In this document: positions 34,560 through 64,000 of the stretch, in pieces | How the letters are laid out: every line of letters begins with the position of its first letter | Numbering within the stretch: position 1 is the first letter of the stretch | Assembly: GCA_949825065.1 (NCBI GenBank) | Contig: OX463838.1 | Location: forward strand, 1,612,001 to 1,676,000 | Direction of reading: 5' to 3' | Length of the DNA: 64,000 bases | From: Odontocerum albicorne | Lineage: Eukaryota > Arthropoda > Insecta > Trichoptera > Odontoceridae | Position numbers and translations under genes: made by a program | The notes under the pieces: model-generated | What the model saw: only the letters and a program-made list of their open reading frames with translations | Told to the model about the DNA's origin: nothing | Databases searched by the model: none

Positions 34560-34881
34560 TTGAGGCGCCGTCTCCTATTGGAGATTGCCCACTATCCTGT
34601 TTACTGCAGCCTGGAAACAACCTGGTAGAATTGCTCCTACAAGTTCATAAGCCAAGAGATGTGGCGTCTTCCTCTGTCTGCTTTGCCATTTATTTTTTTC
34701 GAGATGATCAGTTATGTTATAATGTATTATATTTTGCGCCCTCATTATATGACCGAGGTATTGTAACTTGCGAACCTTCACAATTTTATGCAGTTCTCGG
34801 TTCTTATGCATAAAATAAAGCATTTTCACATTCGTAACGTCCAGGGAATCTCGAAGACACATCTGTAGATTCACATCTCAA
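34560..34881 (-). mobile_element. non-LTR retrotransposon 3' end, family F
   Basis: Minus strand: ELHKIVKVRKLQYLGHIMRA, frame-broken QSRQRKTPHLLAYELVG, then FQAAVNRIVGNLQ. This is a degraded reverse-transcriptase C-terminus. Confidence 0.65.
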
Positions 34882-35585
34882 AAGTCTCCATCTAACATGA
34901 TGTTTCTTGGTTTTCAACGTGATGTCCATGTTTATATCCCATAGAATAGAGCCGAGAAGATGGAATAGAAAAAAACCTTTTATTTTTCAGTCAAATGATT
35001 AGGAAAGAAAGGGTGAGTAAAAATATCATCAATTTGGTCATTAATCATTGCTTTATTTTCATTGAATAACATCACGGAGAGTTTTATGGCACTGCAATTT
35101 CAAATGCCAATATATAAATACATTAAGTAAATTTAGATTGCTTTCTGTCTACATCATTTTGTAATGAAATAAAATAAAACATTTTCAAATTCAAAAGTGT
35201 ATCACATTGTGGTCATTAGATATTGTGAGTTACGTAGAATATTCAATTCAATTTCCTGAAATGAATTTCTATGTGCATAATAACTTTTGATGGATAATGA
35301 CAGAAAGATGATAAAGAAGTCGGGGCTAAGAACTTATTTTTAAAAGGAAGATGTGTTTCTTTCAATCAATAACAAATAACAGAGAGCAAATTGATGTGTT
35401 AAGGTGATGTATCTACTCGTATAAACTAATATATATCGCCTAATCTAATAATGACTAAATTCTTTAAAAACAAAGATTCTTACAAAAATACTATGTACAT
35501 ATTGTGCAAACATTGTATATTCAAAATATTTACAATTTATTGAGGAATTCAAATAATTAAAACTTTTCTAAAATGTTCTTTATTT
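34882..35585. other. AT-rich non-coding
   Basis: No gene recognised. Confidence 0.5.
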
Positions 35586-36172
35586 TTCATTTGGTGTTTG
35601 TTGAATGCATGTATTTAAAGTGATCTGATTAAGTCCATATTTGGTGTTTGAATGCTTGTGTATGTATTTAAAATGATCTAATCAAGTCCATATCTGGTGT
35701 TTGAATGTTTGTGTATGTATTTAAAATGATCTGATCAAGTCCATATTTGGTATTTGAATGCTTGTGTGTGTATTTAAAGTGATCTGATCAAGTCCATATT
35801 TGGTATTTGAATGCTTGTGTGTGTATTTAAAGTGATCTGATCAAGTCCATATTTGGGGTTTGAATGTTTGTGTATGTATTTAAAATGATCTGATCAAGTC
35901 CATATTTGGTGTTTGAATGTTTATGTATGTATTTAAAGTTATCTGATCAAGTCCATATTTGGTGTTTGAATGCTTGTGTGTGTATTTAAGTGATCTGGTC
36001 AAATCCATATTTGGTGTTTGAATGCTTGTGTATGTATTTAAAGTGATCTGATTAAATCCATATTAGGTGTTTGAATGCTTGTGTATGTATTTAAAATGAT
36101 CTGATCAAGTCCATATTTGGTGTTTGAATGCTTGTGTATGTATTTAAAGTGATCTGATCAAGTCCACATTTG
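35586..36172. repeat. 53-bp minisatellite, about 11 copies
   Basis: Unit TTTGGTGTTTGAATGCTTGT followed by GTATGTATTTAAAGTGATCT and GATCAAGTCCATA. Confidence 0.95.
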
Positions 36173-38368
36173 AGAGCTTAGAGGCAAGAAAATCACAAAA
36201 ATAAATTTGAGGACATATTTTACACATTTTTACCAACAAGAGGTATAAAATATTTTTGGTATTAAAAATATATATTTTTTCTCATTCCATCTATGGACTG
36301 ATTGTGAATAGTATAAATCAAAAATATTTCTTATTTAAAGTTGGATACAACTGATAAAAATATACAGTTTAATAAACACAAATAAAATGAATTATTTTTC
36401 AAAAGTTCAACATTGAAAACAGTAGAATAATGAAGATATTTCAGGAGGTATTACGGGTCAAGTAAATACACAATATTATTCTCATCTTATATAATGATAA
36501 TTTAGTGGATTGGCTTTGAATAGTTTTTAAAAGACCTTAATCTACTCATTAAATTACAACTGTAAATGTGGAATTATGCTAACAGACCTAATTGAGGAGT
36601 TATCAGACCTTAGTGTGTTGTTTTTGTATCGTTATGTTAACATAACTTAACTGTTAACAGTTAAGCTCAAATGTATGATATATATAAATTTGCTACCGTT
36701 CATGATACACAATAGATTTGCCGTATATTAACTGGCCCGTAACATGAACCTAAACATTGAATGTCAAATGCTACAATGAGACGAGTGCACAATTCTCATA
36801 GATTTTATGAAGGAAAATTATCATATAAAACTAATGACAGTGACATCGTACTTTTTCAGTAATTTCTCAGCTTCTCTGGATTGTTTATGAATCTTTTTTA
36901 TTAAATGAATTATCCTTTTATAATTAGGAAAATTATCAAGATGTTTAAGCAATTTGTGCCTCATTTTAGATTGAAATTTTTTCGAGTTATGATTAGTAGT
37001 GTAAATAAAAATTTAAAATCTGATGAGATAGAAATAAAAATTAGATGTGTATATGTAAAATGGATTCAACCCCAACTATACCAGTTTCGAAATATTTGAA
37101 ACATAACAGTGCATTGTAAAATATTGTATTGAACGATTTTTTTTTAAAACAGATTTTAACTATGATATACCAATTAAATTTTTATATATTTTTAATGAAA
37201 AGGATTAAGGTGGGTCCATTCGATATTCTAAATAAACTGTTTTTTAGGTTGATTTTTTACATATATCCACACTTACCTATTTAACTTTTATTAATCAAAA
37301 GCAAAGATTACATGTTGTGTTTATTTGAAGAGTTTATTTTAATCTTTCTGTAGAAAAACTCGGAAAAAGGTACTAAGAATGAATTAAGAGGCAATACTAT
37401 ATCCTCAAAAATAATTTTAATTGAAAAATACAGAATTCAATTTCATTTTAGTGAAAAATATAAAATTAATACTGTAATTAGGCAAATTGAACGTATTTCT
37501 TCTCGCATGTGGTTTAAAAATAATTTTTAATAAAAAAAGTATTTAAAATCAAAAGGTTTATGTAAGTGTAATCATTTAATTGTTAATCAAGCAAAAGAAA
37601 AATTAATCAAAACTATCAAATCTTTATCATTTATTTTTGATTATTAAAAATACCTGACACATTGAAATTTTTTTCAGTTGGCGATTAATAGACAATTTTA
37701 AACATTAAAATTGTCTATTAATCGCTAACTGATGTGATGGTTTACAGCTCCAAAATTTAATTTTCAATCAGATTTATGTCGAAGCATTTATACTATTATA
37801 TTATATATTTATATTGAGCATAGAAAAGACACGAAAATATTTTTTTTTAAAAAGGGATATAAATTTCCAATCCTATGCCATCATTAACTAAGCGTAAAAT
37901 ATACAATTTTTGTATGGCACAAACTGCGCTTAAAATATTTTCTTCAATAAAAAAACAATGAGTTAAAAATATTTCTTGTGTTATTGTTAACTCAAAAAAT
38001 ACAAAATAAAAAAATTCTGATAAATATTTGTGTAACAATGCACAAATTATATTTTCAAATTGAATTGTTAATAAACAGACAAATTTTATAAAACATTTAT
38101 AATTTAGAATATACCCGTAAAAATATTAAATATTTCTTAAAAGAATTTCACATCTCAGATTTACTCGACATTATTATCGAGAAAGTTTTTTCTTAGGAAC
38201 TGTTGAAAGTGTTATGTGTTTGATATAAATTTTTTTAATCGACTAAATATTATGAAAATTTCTATATTTCTTGTTCAGCCAATCAATTTCTACAGAATTG
38301 ACTGATTTTCTATTGAATATGAATCGAATCACTTCCAGGGCACTCTTATTTCATTGAAGCATCTTTAA
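36173..38368. other. AT-rich non-coding with one hairpin
   Basis: The only structure seen is an inverted repeat with 27-bp arms (37675-37701, 37705-37731; one mismatch, 3-nt loop), possibly a small fold-back element. No gene. Confidence 0.55.
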
Positions 38369-39018
38369 CCCTTCCTGTCCTGTGATGTGTAACCAGTACA
38401 CATTGTTTCTAAAAACTTTAATATCTCTATAAATATAATAAATACTGGGTTCAGATTTTAGGTATTCCTCCATAATCCATTTACGCATTGAATGAAAAAA
38501 ATGATATTAATAATAATTAGCACTTATCGGCCACATCAGAGATATTTTGTGAAAATCGGGAATAAATTCACCAATACAATCAAACGTGTGCCAGTGTGTG
38601 ACGTAGATATATTCAATCTAAAACCCGCTATGGGTGAGGAAGTGACGCTATTTACGTCTTACTCTCACTCTACTTCGGTATATGGGAACGCAAGAAATAA
38701 AATCTCAGTTCGCAGTTGTTTCTTTCTTCCTTCGAGGTATAACATACACAGTGATAGTGTTCCGAGTCCCGTCTCAGTAGCTCGCGGGCATCCATATGAG
38801 GTAGTCTCTGCGCCCGTTTTGTGAACGTCGGCCGATGTTTTTTCATGTTTTCAGCAATAAAATTTCAATTATTATTACTTTTGACTTTAAATTTAATTAA
38901 TTTAAGCGATTGGCTATGAATATTCTTATTTTTCCAATTTTAAATCGCTCATTTTTACATGTGTATTGAATACACAGCACTGGAACGCGCAGATTTTTTT
39001 AGCACAGGAAGGGAAAGG
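38369..39018. mobile_element. piggyBac-like MITE (630-bp family), copy 1
   Basis: 650 bp flanked by TTAA; ends CCCTTCCTGTCC and AGGAAGGGAAAGG. Inverted relative to copies at 39531 and 52664, sharing the ATATTATGGAGGAATACC region. No transposase. Confidence 0.75.
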
Positions 39019-39530
39019 TTAATAAAGTAGCATTGTAAAAAATCTTACAAAGGTTTCTACATTTTGACATTCCAGAGATAGCCTATTTTATGACAGGACC
39101 AGGCCAGCCAATCCGAAAGTTTGATCAAGATAACTGATTTGCCTCAACAAGGAGGTTTATGTTATGTAGTATGGTGTCAGGCCATTTAAGGCTTTAAATT
39201 AAATATCATAAGATACAATTTGAACTCCATCCTTTTCAAGTTCTTTAATGTGTAAAGCCCTTTTAATAGTGGAGCTATCTGATAAAATTTACTATTAATT
39301 ATTATTGATTAAGTTTTCCTTTTAAATATTTATCCTTTTTATGATAGCCTTTTCAGCTGTATTGTAGCTAAGGGGAGCCCGCATACACTACATTTCAGTA
39401 ATACATTGAGACACAATACTACCACACACCAAAGTCTTTGCTTCATCATTAGGAATGCACTTTACTATTGATTCTGATTACTTCGAAAATGAAAAATTTG
39501 AACAGTTCAGTTAGGTTAGGTTAGTTTTAA

Positions 39531-40151
39531 CCCTTCCCTTACGGTGATAAAAATAATACGCGTGCTCCGGTGTTGGGTAGTGAGTACGCAATAAAAAATT
39601 AGCGATTTTAAATCGGAAAAATAAGAACATTCATAGATAATCCCCTTAATTAATTATAATTGAAGTTAAAAATTATAATAATTGAGATTTATTTGCTGAA
39701 AACATTAAAAAACCATCTGGCAACGCTCACGGAACGGGCGTACGTCTAACCTATTTGCAAGCCTAGAGGCTACTAGTGGCGCGGAACGTCAGTCTCATAC
39801 CCCGGCGCTTACGCCTTTGCTTGCGACGTTGAGACAATTCAGCTCCTCGCAATTCAGTCTAGTATGCAAGAGTGAGATGCAAATATAGTGTCGCGCTTCC
39901 CGCATACTATTCACCTATCGTCAAGACGAGGCACTCGCAGCGTTTAAATGCGAATTTGTTTTCGATCTTTACAAAACACCTCGATGTAGTCTATAAATTC
40001 TGATTATTATTAATATATTTTTTTAAATCAATGCGTAAATATATTATGGAGGAATACCTAAAATGTTAACCTTGTATTTATTATATTTATAGAGATATTG
40101 ATGGTTATTAGAAGCAACGTGTAGAAGATACCCAACACAGGGAAGGAAAGG
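39531..40151. mobile_element. piggyBac-like MITE (630-bp family), copy 2
   Basis: 621 bp flanked by TTAA; ends CCCTTCCCTTACGGTG and CACAGGGAAGGAAAGG. Only about 510 bp from copy 1 and in opposite orientation. Confidence 0.8.
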
Positions 40152-41123
40152 TTAAAATAGTTGATAATAAAACAGTTTCATTTCTGTTTTATTATTAACT
40201 ATTTTAAAACTTTCCAAAAACGAAGAGAAACGAAATTGTATATGAGGCTCCAAACTCACAAAATTAATATTCCTAAAAACAAAAACAAAAAAAATCATAT
40301 GATTTTCTAGAAATTTACGTACTATGAAAAAAATATTAAATTCTTACTATTAATAAAATATGGCTTAATGTTCGGCTGTTCATTTTGTAAAATCTAAAGA
40401 TATTTACAAGATTAGGAAGCAAATCATAGCCACGTGCTCATTTTTTCTTTGAAAAATATAAAGTTACAAGAAGTTGTATTAGTCGTAAGAGCCTGAGATG
40501 TTTTTAAAAAAAAATTGTTGAAAAATGTTAATTCAATATAAGATATATTTTATGAAACAAATAGTGAAAGGGAATAATGGTTTTTTTGGTTTCCTCAATC
40601 AGTCCAGTCCACCTGTACAATGTTATTAGATAATCAGTCCATTTCCACGCCAAATCTTCTTTCGCAATAATATCCCTTACCTATTATTCACTAAAATAAA
40701 TATATTCATTAGATTATCTGTCTCCTTGTCAGGAATACTTAGTTATAAATCATACCGTAACTGTTGACAATAATATAAGCACACAGTGCGTAACTAGGGG
40801 GTGCAGCTAGGGGCAACTTCAGGTTTTCTAATATTGTGTAACAATTTTCTTTAAGGTTAAAAATAAAAACTTTATTGTGGTTTTAAGAAAAAAGGTACAA
40901 GGTTGGATATAAAACAAATAAAACACGAGAACAATAACTTTGGTCTCATTTCATAGAAAAATACATATTATGTATTCTTAATTGAGTGTTGAAAGCCAAT
41001 TGAAAGTTATGATAACATGAGTGGGCCAGAAACCAGACTTGACTATCGCGCAAAAATATAAAATAAGACATGTTGTTTATAGTTAAGGCATTAACGTTGT
41101 GGAGGTTCAAAGACATTGTAATT
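40152..41123. other. AT-rich non-coding
   Basis: No gene recognised. Confidence 0.5.
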
Positions 41124-41614
41124 TGTTTTATCAAACACTGTTTATTCCACTTTTTTGTAACGGTATAACCCTACCAGTTTCAAGGCTTTCACCTCATATT
41201 CAGGGGAGCGCAAACAAGACTAAATGCTGTTCGAACTGGTACCGATATACTATTCTGAAATGGCTAGTCATTGTCACCGTGAAAACCATACTTTTTCTAT
41301 CGATGATGCCAAATTCTTATATATCAGTAGTAACGAATATAAATTGGGCAGATTAGAGGCCCTAGAAATTTCTAAGTCAGTACATCGATCCGAACATCTG
41401 TTGAACAGTTATTTCCCAAAAATCTCTCCGCTCTTGGCCGAAATCATCCCATGCCTCCCTCACTCCTCAGCCCCCAACTGTTGAAACGTGTATATCGGTA
41501 CCAGTTCGAACAGAATTTAGTCTTGTTTGTGCTCCTCTGAAGATGAGGTGAAAGCCTTGATTCCGGTATGGTTATACCGTTACAAAAAAGTGGAATAAAC
41601 AGTGTTTGATAAAA
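41124..41614 (+). mobile_element. Penelope-like retroelement 3' end with inverted terminal arms
   Basis: Arms of about 127 bp (41124-41251, 41489-41614) are inverted copies. Between them the plus strand at 41254-41425 encodes MASHCHRENHTFSIDDAKFL then EYKLGRLEALEISKSVH, which resembles the end of the GIY-YIG endonuclease domain of Penelope-like elements (H..NH, EALEI spacing). The right arm plus strand has CTGAAGATGAGGTGAAAGCC followed by a short stem (GGTA..TACC). The left arm is an inverted copy of the 3' terminus, an arrangement common in Penelope relatives. No reverse transcriptase core is present. Confidence 0.6.
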
Positions 41615-42194
41615 ATAAATAACAAAATATAAAATTAGAGTTAGGCACATACGCTACATCTTTATACCCATTTCTATCAGAACCAAACATGATTATGAGT
41701 TTAAAGTTCACCATAAGTGCAGACATCTACCGTTACATTTTGGAAACAACAGAAAACAAACCATTTTTTTAATAGATCTGCAACTTTGAAGTCAATTATC
41801 TCAAAACAAGATAAATGTGGGATAGTTATGTTTGGTTGTGATCCACTCACATGTGTTGTGCCAAGTTAGTGCTATCCAAATATTAACCTATTTTCTTCAC
41901 AATAAGTATATCAAATTTACCCTTATACTATATCAGAAATAAATTATAAAAACAATTGTTCTGATCTAAAGGGAGGAGCTTGGTGTTGAGTAGAGGACCA
42001 GGTTTGAATCAGAAATCATTGACACAAAGGTTCTGCACATTAACTGCACAATTAAGCACCTCAAATGATTAAAAACACTAGTCATTTTAAGAAAAGAAAT
42101 AACACATCAATTATTTTTGAAAACTGAATGATTAACACTTAAATGTGAAAAAATTCTACACGATAAACTTTGAATTAAAGTGGCAGGGCTATTT
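41615..42194. other. non-coding
   Basis: No gene recognised. Confidence 0.45.
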
Positions 42195-42365
42195 TTCTTT
42201 ACAAGCATTTCAAACTGTGTACAAGTGTTGTTGTTGTTTACAAGTGTTTTCTTTACAAGCATTTCAAACTGTGTACAAGTGTTGTTGTTGTTTACAAGTG
42301 TTTTCTTTACAAGCATTTCAAACTGCTTACAACTGTTCAGCTTTACAAGCATTTCAAACTTAAAA
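42195..42365. repeat. 54-bp tandem repeat, 3 copies
   Basis: CTTTACAAGCATTTCAAACTG recurs at 42197, 42251 and 42305, with a shortened fourth unit at 42341. Confidence 0.85.
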
Positions 42366-42519
42366 GTATTTCAAACTGTTGTAAAGCAAAATATACCTGT
42401 CACTATAATTTAAGTTTATTGTGTGGATTTTCTCACATTTAAGTGTTAAATAATTCTGTTTATAAATATCATAGTTACCAAATCAATTAATAAATTATTT
42501 TTATATTTATTTTAATGCA

Positions 42520-42823
42520 AAATGGCTAGTTACGCTACTGTTTACATCACTTGATGAAAACAAAATGGCTAGTTACGCTACCGTTTACATCACTTGATGA
42601 AAACAAAATGGCTAGTTACGCTACCGTTTACATCACTTGATGAAAACAAAATGGCTAGTTACGCTACCGTTTACATCACTTGATGAAAACAAAATGGCTA
42701 GTTACGCTACCGTTTACATCACTTGATGAAAACAAAATGGCTAGTTACGCTACCGTTTACATCACTTGATGAAAACAAAATGGCTAGTTACGCTACCGTT
42801 TACATCACTTGATGAAAACAAAA
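42520..42823. repeat. 43-bp tandem repeat, 7 near-identical copies
   Basis: Unit AAAATGGCTAGTTACGCTAC followed by CGTTTACATCACTTGATGAA; only the first copy carries a variant base, so the array is recent. Confidence 0.95.
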
Positions 42824-42902
42824 AATGATTTTGCTTAAAAAATAATGAATATATATAAATGAATTGGAATTAGATAAAGTAAAGTGGTCAAGTAATAATA
42901 TA

Positions 42903-43540
42903 CGAGGGTCATCCAGAAAGTAAGGTAACAACATTTTATGTAGGATCGAAAAATGCTTGTATTTAATTGAATTTCACAGGATACTTCACAAATATATTAA
43001 ACTATTTTACAACGTATCGCCGTCGAGATCGTTGAAAAATAGTTTAATATATTTATGAAGTATCCTGTGAATTTCAATTAAATTGTCAGAAAATTCTTCG
43101 TGAAGGTCGTCAAGTGTCACACGGCGGTCATTTCGCACTTGTTCTTCAATTTTTTACACAAATATGTCAGAAATCACTGCCTTGCCTCGTCGTGAATATC
43201 AGTACGGCCTTCTCTGAACAACCTGACCCACTTCGTGACATGCTGTGGACTCATCACATCACTACTATAAACTTCCACGAGCTTCTGATGGATATTCGCG
43301 GCGGTATTGTTCTGCGAAGTTAAAAGACTGATGACCGCACGGACGAGAGTTGGCGGGAGCGCACGACGACCTCTCCATGGGAAGAATTTACTGTGACTGA
43401 ACAAAATGGCCTGCAAACACGCGGGACCAAACAAACTGACCGTTAGGATCCCCCCTACATGCCAAGTGCATTAACTTTGAAACAAAACATTTCCCCTGGC
43501 CTCAGGAGCCCTTGTAACCTTAGTTTCTGGATGACCCTTG
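42903..43540 (-). mobile_element. mariner (family 2), deleted, with fold-back
   Basis: 638 bp; ends CGAGGGTCATCCAGAAAG and CTTAGTTTCTGGATGACC flanked by TA. The minus strand keeps an N-terminal frame (NNTAANIHQKLVEVYSSDVM, HVTKWVRLFREGRTDIHD). The distal part is replaced by an inverted repeat (42961-43014 against 43030-43083). Confidence 0.85.
42961..43083. repeat. 54-bp-arm inverted repeat inside mariner
   Basis: Arms 42961-43014 and 43030-43083 differ at about three positions around a 15-nt centre. Confidence 0.85.
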
Positions 43541-44522
43541 TACATATGTTATAATGGTAATATTATATATTTAATGTATTATGGGAAAGGCGTGTATCAC
43601 ATCACTATGATAAACAAATTTTCCATTTATTAAGCACCTGACAATATGTAGACAAATATAATATAATCAAATAACAAATATGTTTTATAAAAATTTATTG
43701 GACAAATACCTTATTTTCACATCTAAAATTTGGTCAGTTTTTATTTCATTTATTTGATAGTGAGAAAATATCTTACAACATTACGGAGTACATTACATTG
43801 GTATCTATAAAAGTGTCCCTTTCAAACGATTTACCTATAAATATTTGTACAAAATCCCACCAAAATTGTGACTCCTCGTGCAAGGATTGAATTTTTGCCA
43901 AAATGGTCGTAATAGACAATAAAAATACTTTTCATCTCGCTATCCCTTAATAAGAGCAGTTTATACTAGCCATAAATATTATATACATTTCCTTATTCAT
44001 TTTGACCATCTTTACACTAACATGGACATTCTTTATTATGTTATTTCAATAGATACAATTTTCAGGCATATTAATTATATGTGTGATTATTAAATACATA
44101 TTTAATGTACGTGTGTCATGTCTCCATGTTGAGAACTTTCCTTTGAACATATCTTTTGAGTGTTAATTAGAATCTATTGCTAACTAATGCCCTTTGTAAA
44201 TATTATTTTAATAATACTGAACCATTCACTTTAATCTGCCTTCATTGGCAAAATATGTTTGTTGATAATTCATCGAGTGCTAGTATATAATATAAACCAT
44301 TTAAATATTTATTTATCCTTTTATAGCACTCATCCTTTAAAACTATTGCATTTTTTGCAAGAAAAACTTAGAAAATACAGAAAGTAAACCCTCGATTCAA
44401 CTAATTGGGAAGTAATTTCTGTTGAAATATGTTATTTATTTAAAGAAATAATTAATAGCAAGATTACTGCACACTGAGGTCATTTAATCATGAACAGCAT
44501 TATAATTTATAAGAAAATAGTA
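43541..44522. other. AT-rich non-coding
   Basis: No gene recognised. Confidence 0.5.
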
Positions 44523-44803
44523 CATTTTCAATATTCAAATTGATGTCTTCGATTTTCAATATTCACATTGATGTCTTCGATTTTCAATATTCACATTGAT
44601 GTCTTCGATTTTCAATATTCACACTGATGTCTTCGATTTTCAATATTCACATTGATATCTTCGATTTTCAATATTCACATTGATGTCTTCAATTTTCAAT
44701 ATTCACATTGATGTCTTCGATTTTCAATATTCACATTGATGTCTTCGATTTTCAATATTCACATTGATATCTTCGATTTTCAATATTCACATTGATGTCT
44801 TAG
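44523..44803. repeat. 28-bp minisatellite, 10 copies
   Basis: Unit TTCGATTTTCAATATTCACA plus TTGATGTC, with a few ATATC variants. Confidence 0.95.
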
Positions 44804-44993
44804 ACTTTCTTCAAATATTTTTCAATACTAATTCTATTTTTAATGTTTAATTTTTGATAAATCAGGTCTTTATTTATTAATTATAATACAAAAAACTTTA
44901 GTAAAATAATTACGACTTAATTTGATATATCATACAAGTCTTTTTCTATTTGTTTTCAATTTATCGACAAAAACCAAAATGTATTTTTATATA

Positions 44994-45549
44994 CAAGATC
45001 TCTCGAATTGAGCGTTTTTTTTAATTCTTGGATAAAACACAGATGGCGTTGCGAACTTGCCTGGGTCTTCTGACATTTGAGAAGTGTAATTTATGGCATT
45101 TATAAAAATGGAGTCGTATAAAATATAACAACGCGTTCAAATTGATAATTATTGTATCTATTGTAATCTCCGGAAACGGTGATGTTAATTGGCCACCAAG
45201 ATCATGTGATCTGACACCGTTGGAATATTTTCTCTGGGGTTACATGAAAATCCAGGTCTACAAGAATGACCCTCGATCAATTCCTTAGCTGAAGGATGAA
45301 ATTATTCGAGTTATTGGTGAGTTAGAACCGCAATTATGCCAAAATGTCATCGAAAATTTTGACAAAAGAATGGACATCTGTGGAGCTGCAAGAGGTAGAC
45401 ATTTAGTGGATATTGTTTATTGTGTTTAAACGGCATACATTATACTTCAATAATCAACAAAAAGTTTTTTGAAATCAAAGAAAATTGTGTGTTTTATTCA
45501 AGAATTTAAAAAAGATTAATCAAAAAAACTATGCAATTTGAAAGACCCT
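44994..45549 (+). mobile_element. Tc1/mariner-like element (family 4), copy 3
   Basis: 556 bp, close in length to copy 1 (552 bp). Plus strand WPPRSCDLTPLEYFLWGYMK and ELEPQLCQNVIENFDK-like sequence to the end of the transposase; the N-terminal two thirds are missing. Right end CAATTTGAAAGACCC. Confidence 0.82.
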
Positions 45550-46386
45550 TAACATGTACAAGTAACAAAATTGTAACAATAAATTAAATACATTTAGTTT
45601 GTATAATATAAACAAAGAAAATATCTAATGTTAACATATCCATTAAATCAAGGGTTCACTGTTTTACATATTTGGCAATAATATCTCTTATTTTTTTTAA
45701 ATTCGCACATCAATAAATAATTCAAAAACAAACATGAGAGGAAGTACAGAACAGTTACAATTAATAGATTTGCTTTGTTCTCGCGGTTGCTGATTGCCTA
45801 CCAAAAGTCAGTAGATTCTTCTTTCTACTTGATGAGGAAGAAGTAACCGATTTGACCTTTTAAATTGTTTCCAAGTTTAATTTGATTATATTTTAATTTA
45901 AAAAAAAATCTTGAATGGTGAAACCAAAATAATGCAACGAATAAAAATAAACAAACAAAGATTAACCTAGGTGAGTTTTTAAATATTATAAATAAGATTT
46001 GTGCGAGGAACTGAGTAAGAACATAATTGTTAATTTGTCACTAGTCAATAGGAAAAATAAATAAATCACAAAAAATCAATTCTAAAATTAAAAACAATCA
46101 GTTCAAAATGTTTTAATTGTTAAATATTTAATTATAAATGTTTATTCACACTTATTTTCAGATAACAGGTAATTTCATCACAAAATTGTGTAAACTAAGA
46201 TATTACTTTGTTATTTCAATGGTACATAAGATGTGCTTTTGTTCACCATTTTAGAATGCTAAATAAATAAGTCACTTTACAGCAGTGTTTTGTGTAACGT
46301 AACGTTATACACGACTGACATAAACACATATAACAGCTATCACACTTTTGCCACGTAAGTTCAATTACATACTTTTTTAAATTAAA
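45550..46386. other. 3' flank of Pde11
   Basis: AT-rich; contains the putative Pde11 3' untranslated region (minus-strand AATAAA at 46141-46146). No other gene. Confidence 0.45.
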
Positions 46387-63879
<17,493 letters not shown>

Positions 63880-64000
63880 CTGGAAAAAATTAAATTAATA
63901 AATGAAATGGAACAAGAAGAAAAATTATTCAAAATACAAAAGTTGTTAATTTTCTCAAAATTGTAACAATTGATGGTACGAAGATGTCACCATCAAAAAG

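Noticed and set aside
38492..38824. 110-aa open frame
   Set aside because: Lies wholly inside a TTAA-flanked MITE and shows no domain.
39505..39526. Telomere-like TTAGG repeats
   Set aside because: Only about three imperfect copies, beside a TTAA-flanked MITE; too short to mean a telomeric origin.
63980..64000. Possible next Pde11 exon at the right edge (minus strand LFDGD, fitting a GAF domain)
   Set aside because: The only nearby GT donor gives a phase that does not match exon a, and the sequence is cut by the window edge.

Overview
The window is animal nuclear DNA, almost certainly from an insect or a close arthropod relative. It is strongly AT-rich, has spliced genes with GT-AG introns, and is crowded with mariner, piggyBac, Harbinger, pogo, non-LTR and Penelope-like mobile elements plus many long minisatellites. 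I cannot assign an order from the sequence. No bacterial or viral genome organisation is present and no CRISPR array was seen.

Two host genes can be reconstructed, both on the minus strand. (1) 46387-63879: the 3' part (10 exons, 556 codons) of a PDE11-type cyclic-nucleotide phosphodiesterase. It runs from the second GAF domain through the whole HD-type catalytic domain to the stop codon; the 5' exons lie beyond the right edge. (2) 27335-32927: a complete two-exon MADF-BESS (Adf-1-like) DNA-binding protein of 228 aa, whose 4.9-kb intron holds three unrelated mariners, a MITE and a tRNA-derived SINE.

Layout. 1-9300: a piggyBac-like MITE, mariner relics (one a head-to-head fold-back), a MITE family and two nested non-LTR retrotransposon 3' ends. 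9850-11095: a retrotransposon remnant from which a 21-bp minisatellite has grown. 11956-13472: a Harbinger-like element carrying half a MADF domain, a Penelope-like hairpin and a deleted Tc1/mariner. 14096-19857: three minisatellites (32, 38, 25 bp) with MITE and retrotransposon relics. 20302-25727: MITE, nested retrotransposons, a nearly intact mariner and a pogo-like MITE. 26040-34441: decayed mariner, second Harbinger copy, the MADF-BESS gene and a gutted piggyBac. 34560-46386: minisatellites, piggyBac-like MITEs and a Penelope-like 3' end. 46387-63879: the phosphodiesterase, with introns filled by minisatellites (including a 197-bp satellite-like array, and a 25-bp array that starts just after a splice donor), a 133-bp-arm palindrome next to a long (TA)n, and several transposons.

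The most interesting material is how the repeats are built: a minisatellite whose 7-codon unit matches a retrotransposon reading frame; repeated fold-back rearrangements at element ends; a Penelope-like element with inverted ends that carry a hammerhead-ribozyme-like core; and Harbinger-like elements that still carry a MADF exon with its splice donor, one lying next to a host MADF gene. All calls come from reading the sequence; no database search was run.
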